A stretch of DNA of 64,000 bases from Brachycybe producta (GCA_036925085.1 JAUPFP010000096.1:259001-323000), one strand, 5' to 3'; shown: positions 12,141-21,850, counted from the first letter of the stretch. Numbers and translations are program-made. Notes: generated by a model not told the origin, from the sequence alone.

Positions 12141-12156
12141 CCCGGCGCCTCCACCA
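12141..12156 (-). promoter_or_regulatory. Primer binding site, copy 1
   Basis: TGGTGGAGGCGCCGGG on the minus strand begins two bases after the 5' LTR. It begins with TGG (complement of CCA). It fits the 3' end of a tRNA-Ala with acceptor ...CGCCUCCACCA; the exact tRNA is inferred. Confidence 0.75.
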
Positions 12157-12158
12157 AT

Positions 12159-12951
12159 TGTAACGTCCCGCCGGACCGTCACAATAACCCCAGTAAGTTC
12201 ACCCCAAAAAGGACGTAAAACTTACCGCTTAACCGGCTCCTTACGGGGACGGGACCGTACCCGTAGCCGTCTCCCGCACGGTGCTCCTTGAGTTGTGTCG
12301 GCTCCACGGAGCGACCCTCGACGGACACGGACGAGAACCACGCCGCCACGCCGAGAATATCGCGGTAGAACACCGGTTCTACCGCGAGCCGACACGAGGA
12401 CCGGCCGAAACAAGTCGGAATAGGACGGTGGAGTTTCCCCAAAACCAGAAACCCACCCCCCTCGCGGTACTCCCCAAGAAAAGACACGGACACAAAGTAA
12501 GATGAAGTAAAACGGTGTTTAATCAACACTTACGATGAATAGCAAAGATGATGGCAGTAACAATATTTACACAACTTGGCTGGATACCTTATCCAGCCAA
12601 GCCCCCATAAATATATACAAAGGCCCACAGGCCAAAGGCACAAAAGCCAAGAAGATGCACTGGCCAGTGGAGGTCAATCAGACCTCCACCCACAGGTCTA
12701 GTCCAAGTTGAAGCCTGCAACCAACTGCCCAGATCCTGTGGCTGACTAGGCCACAGGAAACCTCCAGGCAACTCCACCTGGAGGGGACAGAGGTCACTTC
12801 TGACCTCTCACCCATAGACTTCATGGTGAGAGGTCTGCTGGCACCAAAATGGCATCCGACCTAACAGCCTACTGCAGCTGTCAGGCAGACCACCATAGGG
12901 AAATTTGTCTGCTCAATCAAATTTAAAAATTGAGCAGACCAGGTTGCCACA
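12159..12951 (-). repeat. Copy 1 5' LTR
   Basis: This 793-bp LTR, read on the minus strand, is TG...CA bounded and about 99 percent identical by eye to 320-1111. It is followed outside the element by TTCC. Confidence 0.95.
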
Positions 12952-13415
12952 TTCCCCAACACTACACTAAAAAATTACCGACAAATTCTCCTATCATTTT
13001 ACAAACTACTTCTGCTGCACGAGTGTTAAAATGCACCTCATCATAACTCCATTCACCCCTGAAAACTACCATAGCTGCTCTCCACTCAATTACCTGAACC
13101 CCCACCCGACTACAAGCCTCGACTAATCTGTCATTAACCCACCGGGCCCTGCGGAAGACTAAGTTGCCTCTATCCACCCTCTCTGGGATTGCACTAACAC
13201 ACACCTTAACCCCCACCCTAAAGCTAACTGTATGCTGAGCTAAGCTAACTTACCTAAGCTTATCTAAATCTTCTGAGCCACTCTGTTTACATAGATCATT
13301 AGCACCTACATGCAACACCACAAGCACCTAATCTGCAGTTTTACCCCATACCATCCAACTAATATGCTGCTCAACATCCTCAATTTTAGCCCCCAGTGTT
13401 CAGGAGGCCAAATAC
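12952..13415 (-). pseudogene. LINE ORF1 with SGNH-esterase-like domain, broken
   Basis: One minus-strand frame, broken by two in-frame stops, reads IEDVEQHISWMVWG, then VLVVLHVGANDL (the GxND block of SGNH hydrolases), then VSAIPERVDRGN and finally EVHFNTRAAEVV, matching the Asp/His-bearing last block (DxxHxN type). Esterase-like domains of this kind are known in ORF1 of CR1-like LINEs. The frame ends a few bases before the copy 1 insertion site, and ORF2 resumes at 319-1. The Ser block at the N terminus is not visible because the second LTR family abuts near 13415-13658. Confidence 0.65.
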
Positions 13416-13658
13416 TATTAGGAACAGTGAAGATTTAACTTGGATGTCAGAAGTGAGTTAGTTTAAATGGCCAAAAACCGAAAGCAAAGGGGGGGAAAAT
13501 GCAGTGCTTTTATAAGATTGGACCTGTGTATACCCACGAGGTGCAAGCAGGTATAAGCGACCACGAAGACTTTCGTTTGCATGGGGAGGGAGGGACAGTG
13601 AATAGTCAGACACCCCTAGGCTAGCATTCTGGGGGATCATGATATACCAGGTGTTACA
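13416..13658 (-). repeat. Family B LTR, partial or solo, minus orientation
   Basis: Read on the minus strand it begins TGTAACACCTGG. It then has an imperfect CACCTCGTGGGTATAC dyad, ACACAGGTCC, and a TATAAAAG box (13514-13507). The same order appears in the LTRs at 46892 and 63349. The right-hand edge at 13658 is clear; the inner edge is approximate. No internal region of that family follows it. Confidence 0.6.
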
Positions 13659-14623
13659 CTAGATATTGCTATTGAAAAATATAAACATGAAATAGTTACA
13701 CAGTTGTCTGAGAAATAGTTTTTCATTTGTACCTTGCTACCAATGTCACATAAATCGCTAATTTCGCACCATCAGTTGTGAATAATGATATTGAGATGTT
13801 CCAACCCTTAGTGGTTTTTATATTAATTTTTATCGCCGTTTTTATTTTGTTGGGCTCTGTATCATTTTTAACTTCTGGGCCACTCGGTGCGGGGTGTACC
13901 GATTGACCAAGATCATATCTCTCATGTTGACCTTTCCAAGCTTACCCTCTTGCCCATTGTATTCGTTTCAACATGAGTGGATTTATCATTTTATAATTCA
14001 ATTTTGTTTACGTTTTTATATTCACACCTGATTATGAAAACGTCTGAGTCAGCAGTTTTTGGACAGATTGACCAATCTGTTGATTGGTCCATTTTTGCCC
14101 AAAACCTTAAAACAACCAATTAAATAAAAGTGCTCTGAGAAACCGACTTCCAATATTTGGTGGATTCTCAGAGTATAAAAAGGGTTGTAATTTTGATATT
14201 GACGTTCAATTTCTAAACAACGAATTTATGCATAATTATGACTAGTTTCCTCTCATTTTATGTATATTTTTTATAAGTGTTGTGTGTTAATCAAAGTTGA
14301 GTTTCAGTTTATGTTTTTTAAAGTATTAAACAAGTTAGTTCATACTTAAAAAGTTGTGATGTCTTTATTTAATTTTGCAGTTCTATTTCATCATCACCGT
14401 TGCAGTTTCCCACCTCATTATTATCAACAGGACGATGATCAGGTGCAAACCTGCAACACTCTGGAATAGCATTCAACTCAATCTTCAAGGGTAATTTATT
14501 AGATGAAAGTCCAATGTCACAACAGAAGACAAAAGATCCTCAAAACTGTCAGACTACTGAAGACGTCAAATAGGTATATTATTGGCCTTGTCCTCCCGGG
14601 CCAGATAGAATAAGTGACATAGC
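13659..14623. other. Spacer without recognised gene
   Basis: AT-rich noncoding DNA. The only structure I see is CTCTGAGAA ... TTCTCAGAG, a 9-bp dyad about 20 bp apart, ending next to TATAAAAAG (14174-14182). This resembles a core promoter, but no open frame follows it. Confidence 0.4.
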
Positions 14624-15174
14624 TTAACATTCCCACTGGAGTAACCCCAGAGTATTTGACCAAAACTCACCTGGTACCAGGCTCCAAACGGAGATGGGAT
14701 CGCACCCGTAGCAGCCCTCTGAACGATAGCAGGGTGGCATTGACTCCACCTGAGGCTCCCTCACCGGATCCGACGATACAAACACCGCCGACACTTACGA
14801 GCCGATGCAAGTCGCCGGTTGAAACAGGACAGAGAGGAAGTGGCGAATCCAACCCCAAATTCTCCTCTTCCCCAGTAACTCTCAAGTGAGACACGACAAA
14901 GGTGAGGCCATCTGGGCCTCCAGCAAAGGGTATCCCAGCTCAAGAGCTCCTAACACACTGTCCCAAGTAAATGGCTGGCCTGGCAAATTAATACCTTCAG
15001 GCAACTCTGCCAGGAGGTGGACAGTGGTCACTTCTGAATTCTCACCCATTTAACTCAATGGGGAAAAGCCTGCTGGCACCAATATGGCGTCCGCCTAGCA
15101 GCCTACTGTAAGCTGCTGGGCAGACCACCATTGAGAGTTTGTTTACTCAATCAGGTCACTCAATCATCGTCACA
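14624..15174 (-). repeat. Diverged lone LTR related to family A
   Basis: It aligns by eye along its length with the copy 1 LTR. Shared blocks include the AACCCCAG edge, a GGTACCAGGCTCC...GGATCGCACCCGTAG block, the two-sided CTTCAGGCAACTCTGCCAGGAGG block, CTGCTGGCACCAATATGGCGTC and CAGCCTACTG. On the minus strand it starts TGTGACGATG. It is about 551 bp and lacks the LTR middle. It keeps GTGAGTTT where other family A LTRs have GTAAGTTT. No internal sequence is attached, so it is a solo LTR or remnant. Confidence 0.7.
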
Positions 15175-15662
15175 CTAGCCAACCACTTGAAAATTCGAGT
15201 GGGAACTTGTCTAGTATCATCTATCACATCATCTATCAATCACAGATTCTATCAAGTCAAAAAAGGTCCGTCACAATATTAAATATTTATTTCGCATTTT
15301 AATCTTTGAATGTTAGCACCTGTCTCCCCTTAGGCTATGGTAGAGCCTTAACTACCTTAGTTAATTTTGCGGTCGAGGCAAGAATGAAAATAGGACCTTC
15401 TTATTTAGATTGTACAGGCCCTAATCATTTTCTTTATTTTGTGCCGCTGAGCTTTGTGCATTGTGCGGCTGGAAGGAAATAATAAAAACTAGTGTTTCTT
15501 AGCATTACGATTCTAATTATTTTGCGCCTCTGTTTCTGCATTTAAACGTAACAGCCAATGCAGGTGTCACACTTGCAGGGCTATGGAATTAAACCGTTAT
15601 TCTCTTTTCCACAAAAACAAAGCAGAAAATTTCTTCATATTGTTTATTAATTCCATAAACAG
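15175..15662. other. Spacer upstream of P450 exon
   Basis: No coding exon is recognisable here. A pyrimidine-rich stretch ending in an acceptor-like CATAAACAG marks the start of the P450 exon at 15663. Earlier P450 exons are not visible between here and 12952. Confidence 0.5.
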
Positions 15663-16184
15663 TCTTCCATACACAGAAGCAACGATTCTCGAAGTTCAAC
15701 GCTACATCTCTATTGCACCATTATCATTTCCACATGCGCCTTTGGCTGATGCTAATTTACAGGGATATAACATTCCAAAGGGAACATATATCTTGACAAA
15801 TTTGTGGGCAATCGATCATGATAAGGACTTATGGGGTGATCCCGATAACTTCAGACCCGAGAGATTTCTGGATGAACATGGGAAAGTACAGAAACCGGAA
15901 TATCTTATTCCATTTAGTCTTGGTAAGTTTTTTATATTGTATTATGCAACACTTAGTATATTCTTGTATAATATAAGTAATTTTTTTATCATTCATTTAC
16001 AGGCTCTCGTGCTTGCATTGGAGAATCGTTAGCCAAGATGGAATTATTCTTATTGGTTACTACTTTATTACAACGTTTTTCTTTCCATTGTGTTCCTGGA
16101 GAAAAGCCTCCAAGTCTGAAGCCAAATGTTGCACTTGCCCAATCACCAAAACCATTTCACCTTATCTTGAAAAAGCGCAAATAA
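15663..16184 (+). CDS. Cytochrome P450 (CYP2-like), last two exons
   Basis: Two exons, 15663-15922 and 16003-16184, are joined across an 80-bp intron with GTAAGT donor and ACAG acceptor in phase 1. The first encodes LPYTEATILEVQRY, which has the ExxR of the K helix, then PHAPLADANLQGYNIPKGT, DPDNFRPERF and PFSLG. The second completes the heme-binding loop as GSRACIGE, with the axial Cys, and ends in a TAA after about 60 codons. Length and spacing fit the C-terminal part of CYP2-clan enzymes, which are membrane-bound monooxygenases. Upstream exons (I helix AGxDT, N-terminal anchor) are missing from the visible DNA and may be separated by transposon insertions. Both exons are open, so the 3' end is not obviously pseudogenic. 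Substrate cannot be told. Confidence 0.85.
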
Positions 16185-16287
16185 CAAATGTATGACTGAA
16201 ATATAAATTTGGCATGTCTGTTGGTTTTAATTAAGACCATAATTTTAACAAAGAATTTGCTATTTTTACTATGGTAATGAAATCATT

Positions 16288-16293
16288 AATAAA
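16288..16293 (+). terminator. Polyadenylation-type hexamer after P450
   Basis: AATAAA lies 104 bp after the P450 stop codon and is followed by an A-rich run. It is a plausible 3' end for that transcript. Confidence 0.4.
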
Positions 16294-17229
16294 AAAAAAT
16301 GCACCACTAATAATTCTAGTCGTTTGTAATTACAGAAAATCAGAAATGGCAATTGGAAAAAATATAAGGTCTGACTCCGATTCGAATACCAATAAATTGA
16401 ATATTTCCGATTAGCGATTACAATTACAATTCTTAGCAGAACTGGGTATTAGAATTATTCTAATACCTATTCCTGCTAGCTAGAGACTAGATGTAGACTT
16501 GTAGATTGTAGTAGATGATGATCTAACAAGTTTTCAACAACATAGACTTATATAGCTTTTTATAGCTAAGGAAGTGAGTGATTAGCAGGCTGCTGGCTTT
16601 TATAGGCATAGCTATATTTATTATCTGCACGAAATAAAAATTCAAATTCCGATACTTTTTTCGTAATGACGATTCCAATTATAACGCGGCTATGCCTTTT
16701 TCCCAAATGTTTTCGATACCAGTTCCTATTCACATGTCAAAAAATTATAGATTAAATTCCAATTCCAATTCGAATACCCATCCCTGTAGATAATAAGGGC
16801 AAATTCAGCATCAAGATTGAAAAATACAATGGAAGAAACTAGTTAAGGACAATGTGTGTGGCATTCCAATCAGGTTAAATCAGTTTAAAGGATCTACACT
16901 AGTTTCTTTTGTTTAATGTTCTTTAATTAAAATGTATATTACTGGAAGAAACTCGTGAAATTTACAGGAATAGGAAATGCCACTTATTTTTATTTTCGAG
17001 ACATGGTTTTTTTTGGCATTCGCCCATAAGCCCCATAACCTACAGTATACATTCAGTGATCCACAAAGCCAAGTTGTCCACTAGGCTCGTGGTCCAGTTA
17101 GCTCTTTGGTTTACTAAGCCTGGTGGTTCACTTTGGACCACTGTTCACTATGTCCAATTGTGTCTTAAGTGCCTATCAGCATGGGTCAGTTAAGAAAATC
17201 ACTAATAGATGGCCACAGCATCTGGAGAC
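16294..17229. other. AT-rich spacer with a transposon-end-like segment
   Basis: No gene is seen. Between about 16366 and 16786 the sequence repeats ATTCCAATT and ATTCGAATACC motifs on both sides and ends CGAATACCCATCCCTG. This resembles the terminus of nonautonomous hAT-type elements (CAGGGATGGGTATTCG on the other strand). No matching left terminus was found. Confidence 0.35.
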
Positions 17230-17812
17230 TGGAGATATGCAGTGGGGGGCCGAAGCAGTCCGAGCTTAGTCTAAAAGCAGCATAAAAATCCATTGTCAGT
17301 AAAATATCTTAGTACCTACTATAACAATTCTCTCGTGCAAAGTACAATGAATTTGAAAAGTTTCATTTGTGAATATGCTGTGTCAAAAATGAAACCCCTA
17401 GGAATCTCCAACTCATAACTTTCTCCATGCACAACATGCTCTGGAAGTAAATTCCATTGTTGAGTGACCCTATGTACAAATGACCAGGAATAAGAGTCTG
17501 TTCATGTAAAAGTTTCTCTAATTTTTTAGGGTGGTCACCCCTACTCATATACAGTATACTGTATATAGCTTTACACAACCTACTAGCAGTTGGCTAACCA
17601 CAATAACATTTTAAAAGACAGTTAATGCTGAAGTGATAATCCTATGAACTGTCAACCTATCCCACCCTAATTCTGAAAGAATCCCAGTCGCAATTTCACA
17701 GTAATCATCATATTTCCTCAGAAACAAACCTAGCTGCTTTGCATTGCACCATTTCAATAGCGTTGAATTTCCGACTCCACATGGTGCAGCAGTGTTCTAG
17801 TGTCCCAAAAAA
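17230..17812 (-). mobile_element. LINE 3'-end fragment
   Basis: On the minus strand it encodes a decayed form of the last part of the LINE ORF2 (YMSRGDHPKKLEKLLHEQ, then GHLYIGSLNNGIYF). It parallels YMSRADHSRKIRKIFARTD at 63065 and the equivalent at 31.5-31.7 kb. Its remaining sequence matches the 31.6-31.95 kb region block by block. Confidence 0.65.
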
Positions 17813-18669
17813 ACCAAAGTTTGAAAATTAGAATGCATACCTTCTGGAAAGTTTCTAACTTGTAAAATAATACCTGTAAAATTTCAGCTCAGTTGAGCAG
17901 TATTTAGAGGTCCCAAGGACTCTCAAATTAGCCGGTATGGATATTAAATTAGTTTTTATATTCTACTTGAAGAAATTAAGTTTAAAACAGAAATGTTGAC
18001 AAAAAGTGATTTATTATTTAATTTTACATGTTAGTTATGTCAGCTGTTTAATATATTATATATTAATCAATAGCTAAGGTCCAATACCCATTTTCTATTT
18101 TCCATACATGGTAAATTTGTAATACTGTATAGTGTTTGACATTATTGCAGCAAGCATCATTTACATGAGAGAAAGTTAGTCACAGTTGCATTTAGTGAAG
18201 TTCTTTCAATGTCTCATTTATTTTTTGTTGATGCTTTGAACATCTTATTCAGCACAAACTCTTCATTCAGTGCTGACATTTATGCTGGGTAAGTTATTGA
18301 CATACTTTGCTGCCCCATTGAACGAGTCTTTTTTGGTCCAGGTTTTATCAAGCATATCAAGAAAGCTACCGTTGACATCAATCGTTTGAAAAAACTTCAA
18401 GTAATGTCCAATTCAGCAACTGAATTTGGAAGTGATTTCAGCTAATGTGAGCCTCGTTCAGATTTCAGATTTAATAGAAGCTGTCCTTTCTCATCAACTG
18501 AAAGAATCTGTGAGAAGACAGCAATTGTTGCAAATTTTTGACTTAAGTACCAAGAATGCCAGAGCAACATCTTCAAGCTGCATTGCACAAAACATCATTA
18601 TTATAGCCTTATATTCTTAGAAGCAGCAGTGTCATTGACAGTTACATCAGCTGCACATCAGCTGTATGC
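17813..18669. other. Spacer before copy 2
   Basis: AT-rich. A pyrimidine-poor acceptor (TTTCAG) at about 18470 precedes a 48-codon open stretch (DLIEAVLSHQLKESVRRQQLL...) ending in TAG at 18620. It could be a small terminal exon but nothing supports a family. The last four bases, ATGC (18666-18669), are the copy 2 target duplication. Confidence 0.35.
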
Positions 18670-19008
18670 TGTGGCAACCTGGTCTGCTCCAGTTTTAATT
18701 TTGGTGGAGCAGACGAATTTCCCTATGGTGGTCTGCCTGACAGCTACAGTAGGCTGTTGGGACGGACGCCATTTTGGTGCCAGCAGACCTCTCACCATGA
18801 AGTCTATGGGTGAGAGGTCAGATGTGACCTCTGTCCCCTCCAGGTGGAGTTGCCTGGAGGTTTCCTGTGGCCTAGTCAACCACAGGATCTGGGCAGTTGG
18901 TTGTAGGAGACAAGGGAGACTAGACCTGTGGGTGGAGGTCAAGGTAGACCTCCACTGGCCAGTGCATCTTCTTGGCTTTTGTGCCTTTGGCCTTTAGGCC
19001 TTTTCCTG

Positions 19009-19052
19009 TATATATTTATGGGGGCTTGGCTGGTAGAAGTTTACCAGCCAAG
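19009..19052 (+). promoter_or_regulatory. LTR TATA box and adjoining palindrome
   Basis: TATATATTTA (19009-19018) is followed by CTTGGCTGGTA (19025-19035), which pairs with TACCAGCCAAG (19042-19052). In copies 1 and 3 the arms are CTTGGCTGGATA and TATCCAGCCAAG, so both sides changed together. An ATTAAA hexamer near 19109 would serve as polyadenylation signal in R. Confidence 0.6.
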
Positions 19053-19408
19053 TTGTGTAAATATTACTACTGCCGTCGTATTCATCTTATTTAACCATCG
19101 TAAGTGTAATTAAACACTGTTTTACTCATCTTACTTTGTGTCCGTGTCGTTTCTTTGGGGAAGTACCGCGTGGGAGGGTGGGATTACCGGTTGGGGAATC
19201 ACCACCGTCCTGTTTCCGACTTGTTTCGGCCGGTCTTCGTGTCGGCTCGCGGTAGAACCGGTGTTCTACCGCGATATTCTCGGCGTGGCGGCGTGGTCTC
19301 TCGTCGTGTCCGTCGAGGGTGGCTCCGTGGAGCCGGCACAACTCAGGGAGCACCGTGCGGGAGACGGCTACGGGTACGGTCCCGTCCCCGTAAGGAGCCG
19401 GTCGTGCG

Positions 19409-19414
19409 GTAAGT
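19409..19414 (+). promoter_or_regulatory. Candidate splice donor in LTR
   Basis: GTAAGT in the context TGCGGTAAGTTT, 62 bp before the LTR end. It is kept as GTAAGTTT in the LTRs of copies 1, 2 and 3 and the 35.9-kb sister, and as GTGAGTTT in the lone LTR at 14.6 kb. It would be in the genomic RNA leader and could feed spliced subgenomic messages. This is inference; no acceptor is proven. Confidence 0.45.
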
Positions 19415-19477
19415 TTAACGCCGTTTTTGGGGTTTTGCTTACTGGGGTATTGTGACGGTCCGGCGGGACGTTACAAT

Positions 19478-19493
19478 TGGTGGAGGCGCCGGG
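19478..19493 (+). promoter_or_regulatory. Primer binding site, copy 2
   Basis: TGGTGGAGGCGCCGGG starts two bases after the LTR. It fits the 3' end of tRNA-Ala, including the CCA. The sister element at 35959 has TGGTGGAGGAGCTGGG in the same place. Confidence 0.75.
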
Positions 19494-19584
19494 TACCTGT
19501 ACCCCGCCTCTCGCACGGTGATTTACCGTGAGTTCGACCGTTAAGTCGGTCGAATCACCGTGCGGTGTGAGTACGTCACTGGGC

Positions 19585-20028
19585 GCGGACATTGGTTCGT
19601 GGGACAGCGGCGGAAACCACCGTTTCACCGTTGATTTACCGTTGTTTACCGTGGGGAACGGACTCTGGTCCGTTGTACCGTGGTTAACGGTAAATTTACC
19701 GTCGGTTACCGTATTGGTACCGTCGAATTACCGTGGGGCACGGACTACGGTCCGTAGTACCGTGGTTTTCGGTGGTTTACGGTATTTTACCGCAAGTACA
19801 CCGTGGTGTACGGACTGTTGTCCGTTGGTCCACGGTAGAAAGTGGTAAAAGGTCTTTTACCGTGAAGTACACCGTGAGAGACGGACTTTTGTCCGTTATA
19901 CCGCGGTCGAAACCGGTGGAGTCAAACTCTGACCGTTCTTCACCGTGGGACACGGACTTTTGTCCGTGATACCGCGGTTTTGCACGGTCCCAACCGTTCG
20001 TAACGGTATTTTACGGACTTTTGTCCGT
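19585..20028 (+). repeat. Leader hairpin array, copy 2
   Basis: Hairpins ACGGAC-N4-GTCCGT lie at 19657-19674, 19740-19755, 19810-19825, 19881-19896, 19951-19968 and 20013-20028, plus a decayed one at 19585-19600. Spacing is mostly 70-83 bp. Loops are TCTG, TACG, TGTT and TTTT. Between them the sequence is almost made of ACCGT/ACGGT pentamers. Confidence 0.88.
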
Positions 20029-20105
20029 GAGTTTACCGTTTTCGACGGTGGAAACCCGAGATCTGGTGGCTTTGTCCAGATTTTACCGTTCATTTACGGT
20101 GAAAA

Positions 20106-21770
20106 ATGGAGTCAGCCCCAAAAGTACCGACGGGAGGTCGGGAACTTGGAGCAGATGCGGGGTTGGAGTTACGCGGCCGCGTAGTCGACCGTCCCCTTGG
20201 GGGGGCGGAAGGCGGTGCGCCTCTGGTGAGAGAGGAGCATAGCGGTAGCGTAGGCGGAGATCTCCCGGAGGAATGGGTCACGGTGCGGAAACGCCGCCAT
20301 GACATCCGTCCGGGAGAATACCTGGTAGAAGACAGTGGGTCCGACGGTGATCTCACCGGGGAGGACGAGCGGCCACTGCCGCTTGTCCAAGTTTCCACCG
20401 TCGCCCGTCCGGTTGGACGTGGCGATCTGCCCCGTAGGGACATGGTGGAAATCCCGGACGAGACTGCTCGTGAGGGCCGGGCCTTTTTGGCCGGGCTATC
20501 CGAGCAGCAACTCGTTGAGATTGCTTACGGGATAGATGTCCTTCGGTTGGAAGGACGACTGTCCCGGTCGTCGGTTGAGCCGAGGGTGGCATCTCGGTTC
20601 TCACTGTCGCCCGTGCGTGAAGGCGCACGGGGAGAGGAACCACCGGTACTTCCCCGGTTGGTGCCTCCGCGGGTAGCACCCAGGCCGTCTCCTCGGGGAC
20701 TTGGCCGGGGAGCTCCTGCTGTACCCGGACAGCAGCCGAGGGTTCAGATGATGATCCCCTCGGAAGCTGAGTCGGAGTCTGACGTTTCGGGGAACCGGAG
20801 CAGGCAACCTCGAAGGGTTAGCGCCGCTGCTTGGATGCCCGCTCCAGCGGTTCCAGCGGAGGTTCAGGCGTTCGGGTTCTTTAACTCGGTCCACTCTTTT
20901 GCTCGTTACGACGGCAGGGAGGACTTGACGCCTTTTCTCCGCAAGTTCGAAGCGAAAGCCCGAGCTCAGCACTGGATGGACGAGTCCCGATGCAGTTTCT
21001 TTACATTTCTGCTGGACGGTCCGGCGGAAGAGTACTATGCCACGTTGGTGGAAACTCTTCCAGACCTGACCTGGATTGAGCTGAAGGATGCTATGTGTAG
21101 CCGCTTCAGCACAAGTAACCAGGCTCGCCTCTGTTTCGGCGAATTCGAGTCAATGAAACAGGGGGCTACCGAGTCTGTACAGGCATTCTACTGGCGGTTC
21201 TTGGAACTGTCCGACCGAGTGTCTCCGGGCAAAGACGAGAGCTGTCGGCTCATTCGCTTTAAACGGAAACTCCAGACGGCCATCACTGATCAGTTGATCG
21301 GTTGCAAGGCCGGTACGGTGGAGGCATATGCCAGGAAGGCACGGCTGGTGGAGGCCGATTTGCTTCTGGTAGGTAAATTACCTACCCGTACGAGAGGGGT
21401 TCCTCAGGACCGGGCTAACGCTCTGTCCTCCGGAACCACGGCTAGCTCTGGGAGCTCTGCCAAGGGTTCATCTTCGAGCCAAACGGGTGTGAAGGCTGCT
21501 GCACCGTCCAAGTCGGACAAAGCAGGAGCCAAGACCGGAGGCAAGAAGAAGAAGCAGGCAGGCTCTGGTGGAGGTCAGCCGGCGGCAACGCCTCGAAGTG
21601 CGGACCGTACGGGAGATTCACTCCGGCGACTAGGTCCTTGTTTCGGGTGTAACCAGATGGGTCACCTGAGGAAGGATTGTCCGAAGGCTGCGGCCAAAGG
21701 GCAAGTTGCCAGAGTGGTGCCTGACGAAAGTAAGAGCCTCCAGTCAACCGCTGGCATTGCGCCAGTTTAG
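20106..21770 (+). CDS. gag: gag (capsid/nucleocapsid), copy 2, truncated by a late stop
   Basis: The frame begins at ATG 20106 (MESAPKV; A at -3, G at +4) and runs 554 codons to a TAG at 21768-21770. An acidic and basic N-terminal half is followed by a capsid-like region (residues about 255-425, with ARYDGREDLTPFLRKF and SVQAFYWRFLELSDRV). A Ser/Lys-rich linker and one CCHC knuckle follow (C512 FGCNQMGHLRKDC). In copy 1 the TAG codon is TGG (Trp), and the frame goes on about 40 codons through the slippery site to TGA at 21879-21881. The copy 2 stop therefore lies before the frameshift site and should block Gag-Pol synthesis unless read through. A run of seven G at 20199-20205 keeps the ATG in frame; copy 1 has six. 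Confidence 0.9.
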   Translation: MESAPKVPTGGRELGADAGLELRGRVVDRPLGGAEGGAPLVREEHSGSVGGDLPEEWVTVRKRRHDIRPGEYLVEDSGSDGDLTGEDERPLPLVQVSTVARPVGRGDLPRRDMVEIPDETAREGRAFLAGLSEQQLVEIAYGIDVLRLEGRLSRSSVEPRVASRFSLSPVREGARGEEPPVLPRLVPPRVAPRPSPRGLGRGAPAVPGQQPRVQMMIPSEAESESDVSGNRSRQPRRVSAAAWMPAPAVPAEVQAFGFFNSVHSFARYDGREDLTPFLRKFEAKARAQHWMDESRCSFFTFLLDGPAEEYYATLVETLPDLTWIELKDAMCSRFSTSNQARLCFGEFESMKQGATESVQAFYWRFLELSDRVSPGKDESCRLIRFKRKLQTAITDQLIGCKAGTVEAYARKARLVEADLLLVGKLPTRTRGVPQDRANALSSGTTASSGSSAKGSSSSQTGVKAAAPSKSDKAGAKTGGKKKKQAGSGGGQPAATPRSADRTGDSLRRLGPCFGCNQMGHLRKDCPKAAAKGQVARVVPDESKSLQSTAGIAPV

Positions 21771-21850
21771 CTGGAGGGTCGGAAGTACCTGGCCACCGTT
21801 CACGATGGCCAGTTCTACTATCGACTCGTGGAGGACGAGGAGAGATCCTC

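Larger units (their letters stand above)
320..12951 (-). mobile_element. Family A Ty3/Gypsy-type LTR retrotransposon, copy 1 (complete, decayed)
   Basis: The element is bounded by two LTRs of about 793 bp that start TGTGGCAACC and end GGGACGTTACA when read on the minus strand. It is flanked by the direct 4-bp repeat TTCC (316-319 and 12952-12955). In minus-strand order it has 5' LTR, primer site, hairpin leader, gag, pol, the pol C-terminal extension, polypurine tract and 3' LTR. By eye the LTRs differ at about eight sites, so this copy is older than copy 2. It landed inside a LINE whose two halves are at 1-319 and 12952 to about 13415. Gag has a one-base deletion and pol carries five nonsense codons and one frameshift, so it is probably not autonomous. 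Confidence 0.95.
18670..19475 (+). repeat. Copy 2 5' LTR
   Basis: It begins TGTGGCAACC and ends GGGACGTTACA. It differs from 30526-31331 at three sites: C/G before the TATA box, C/T beside the GTAAGT and G/A near the end. It carries the 12-bp-arm inverted repeat TCGCGGTAGAAC / GTTCTACCGCGA (19247-19274). Confidence 0.96.
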
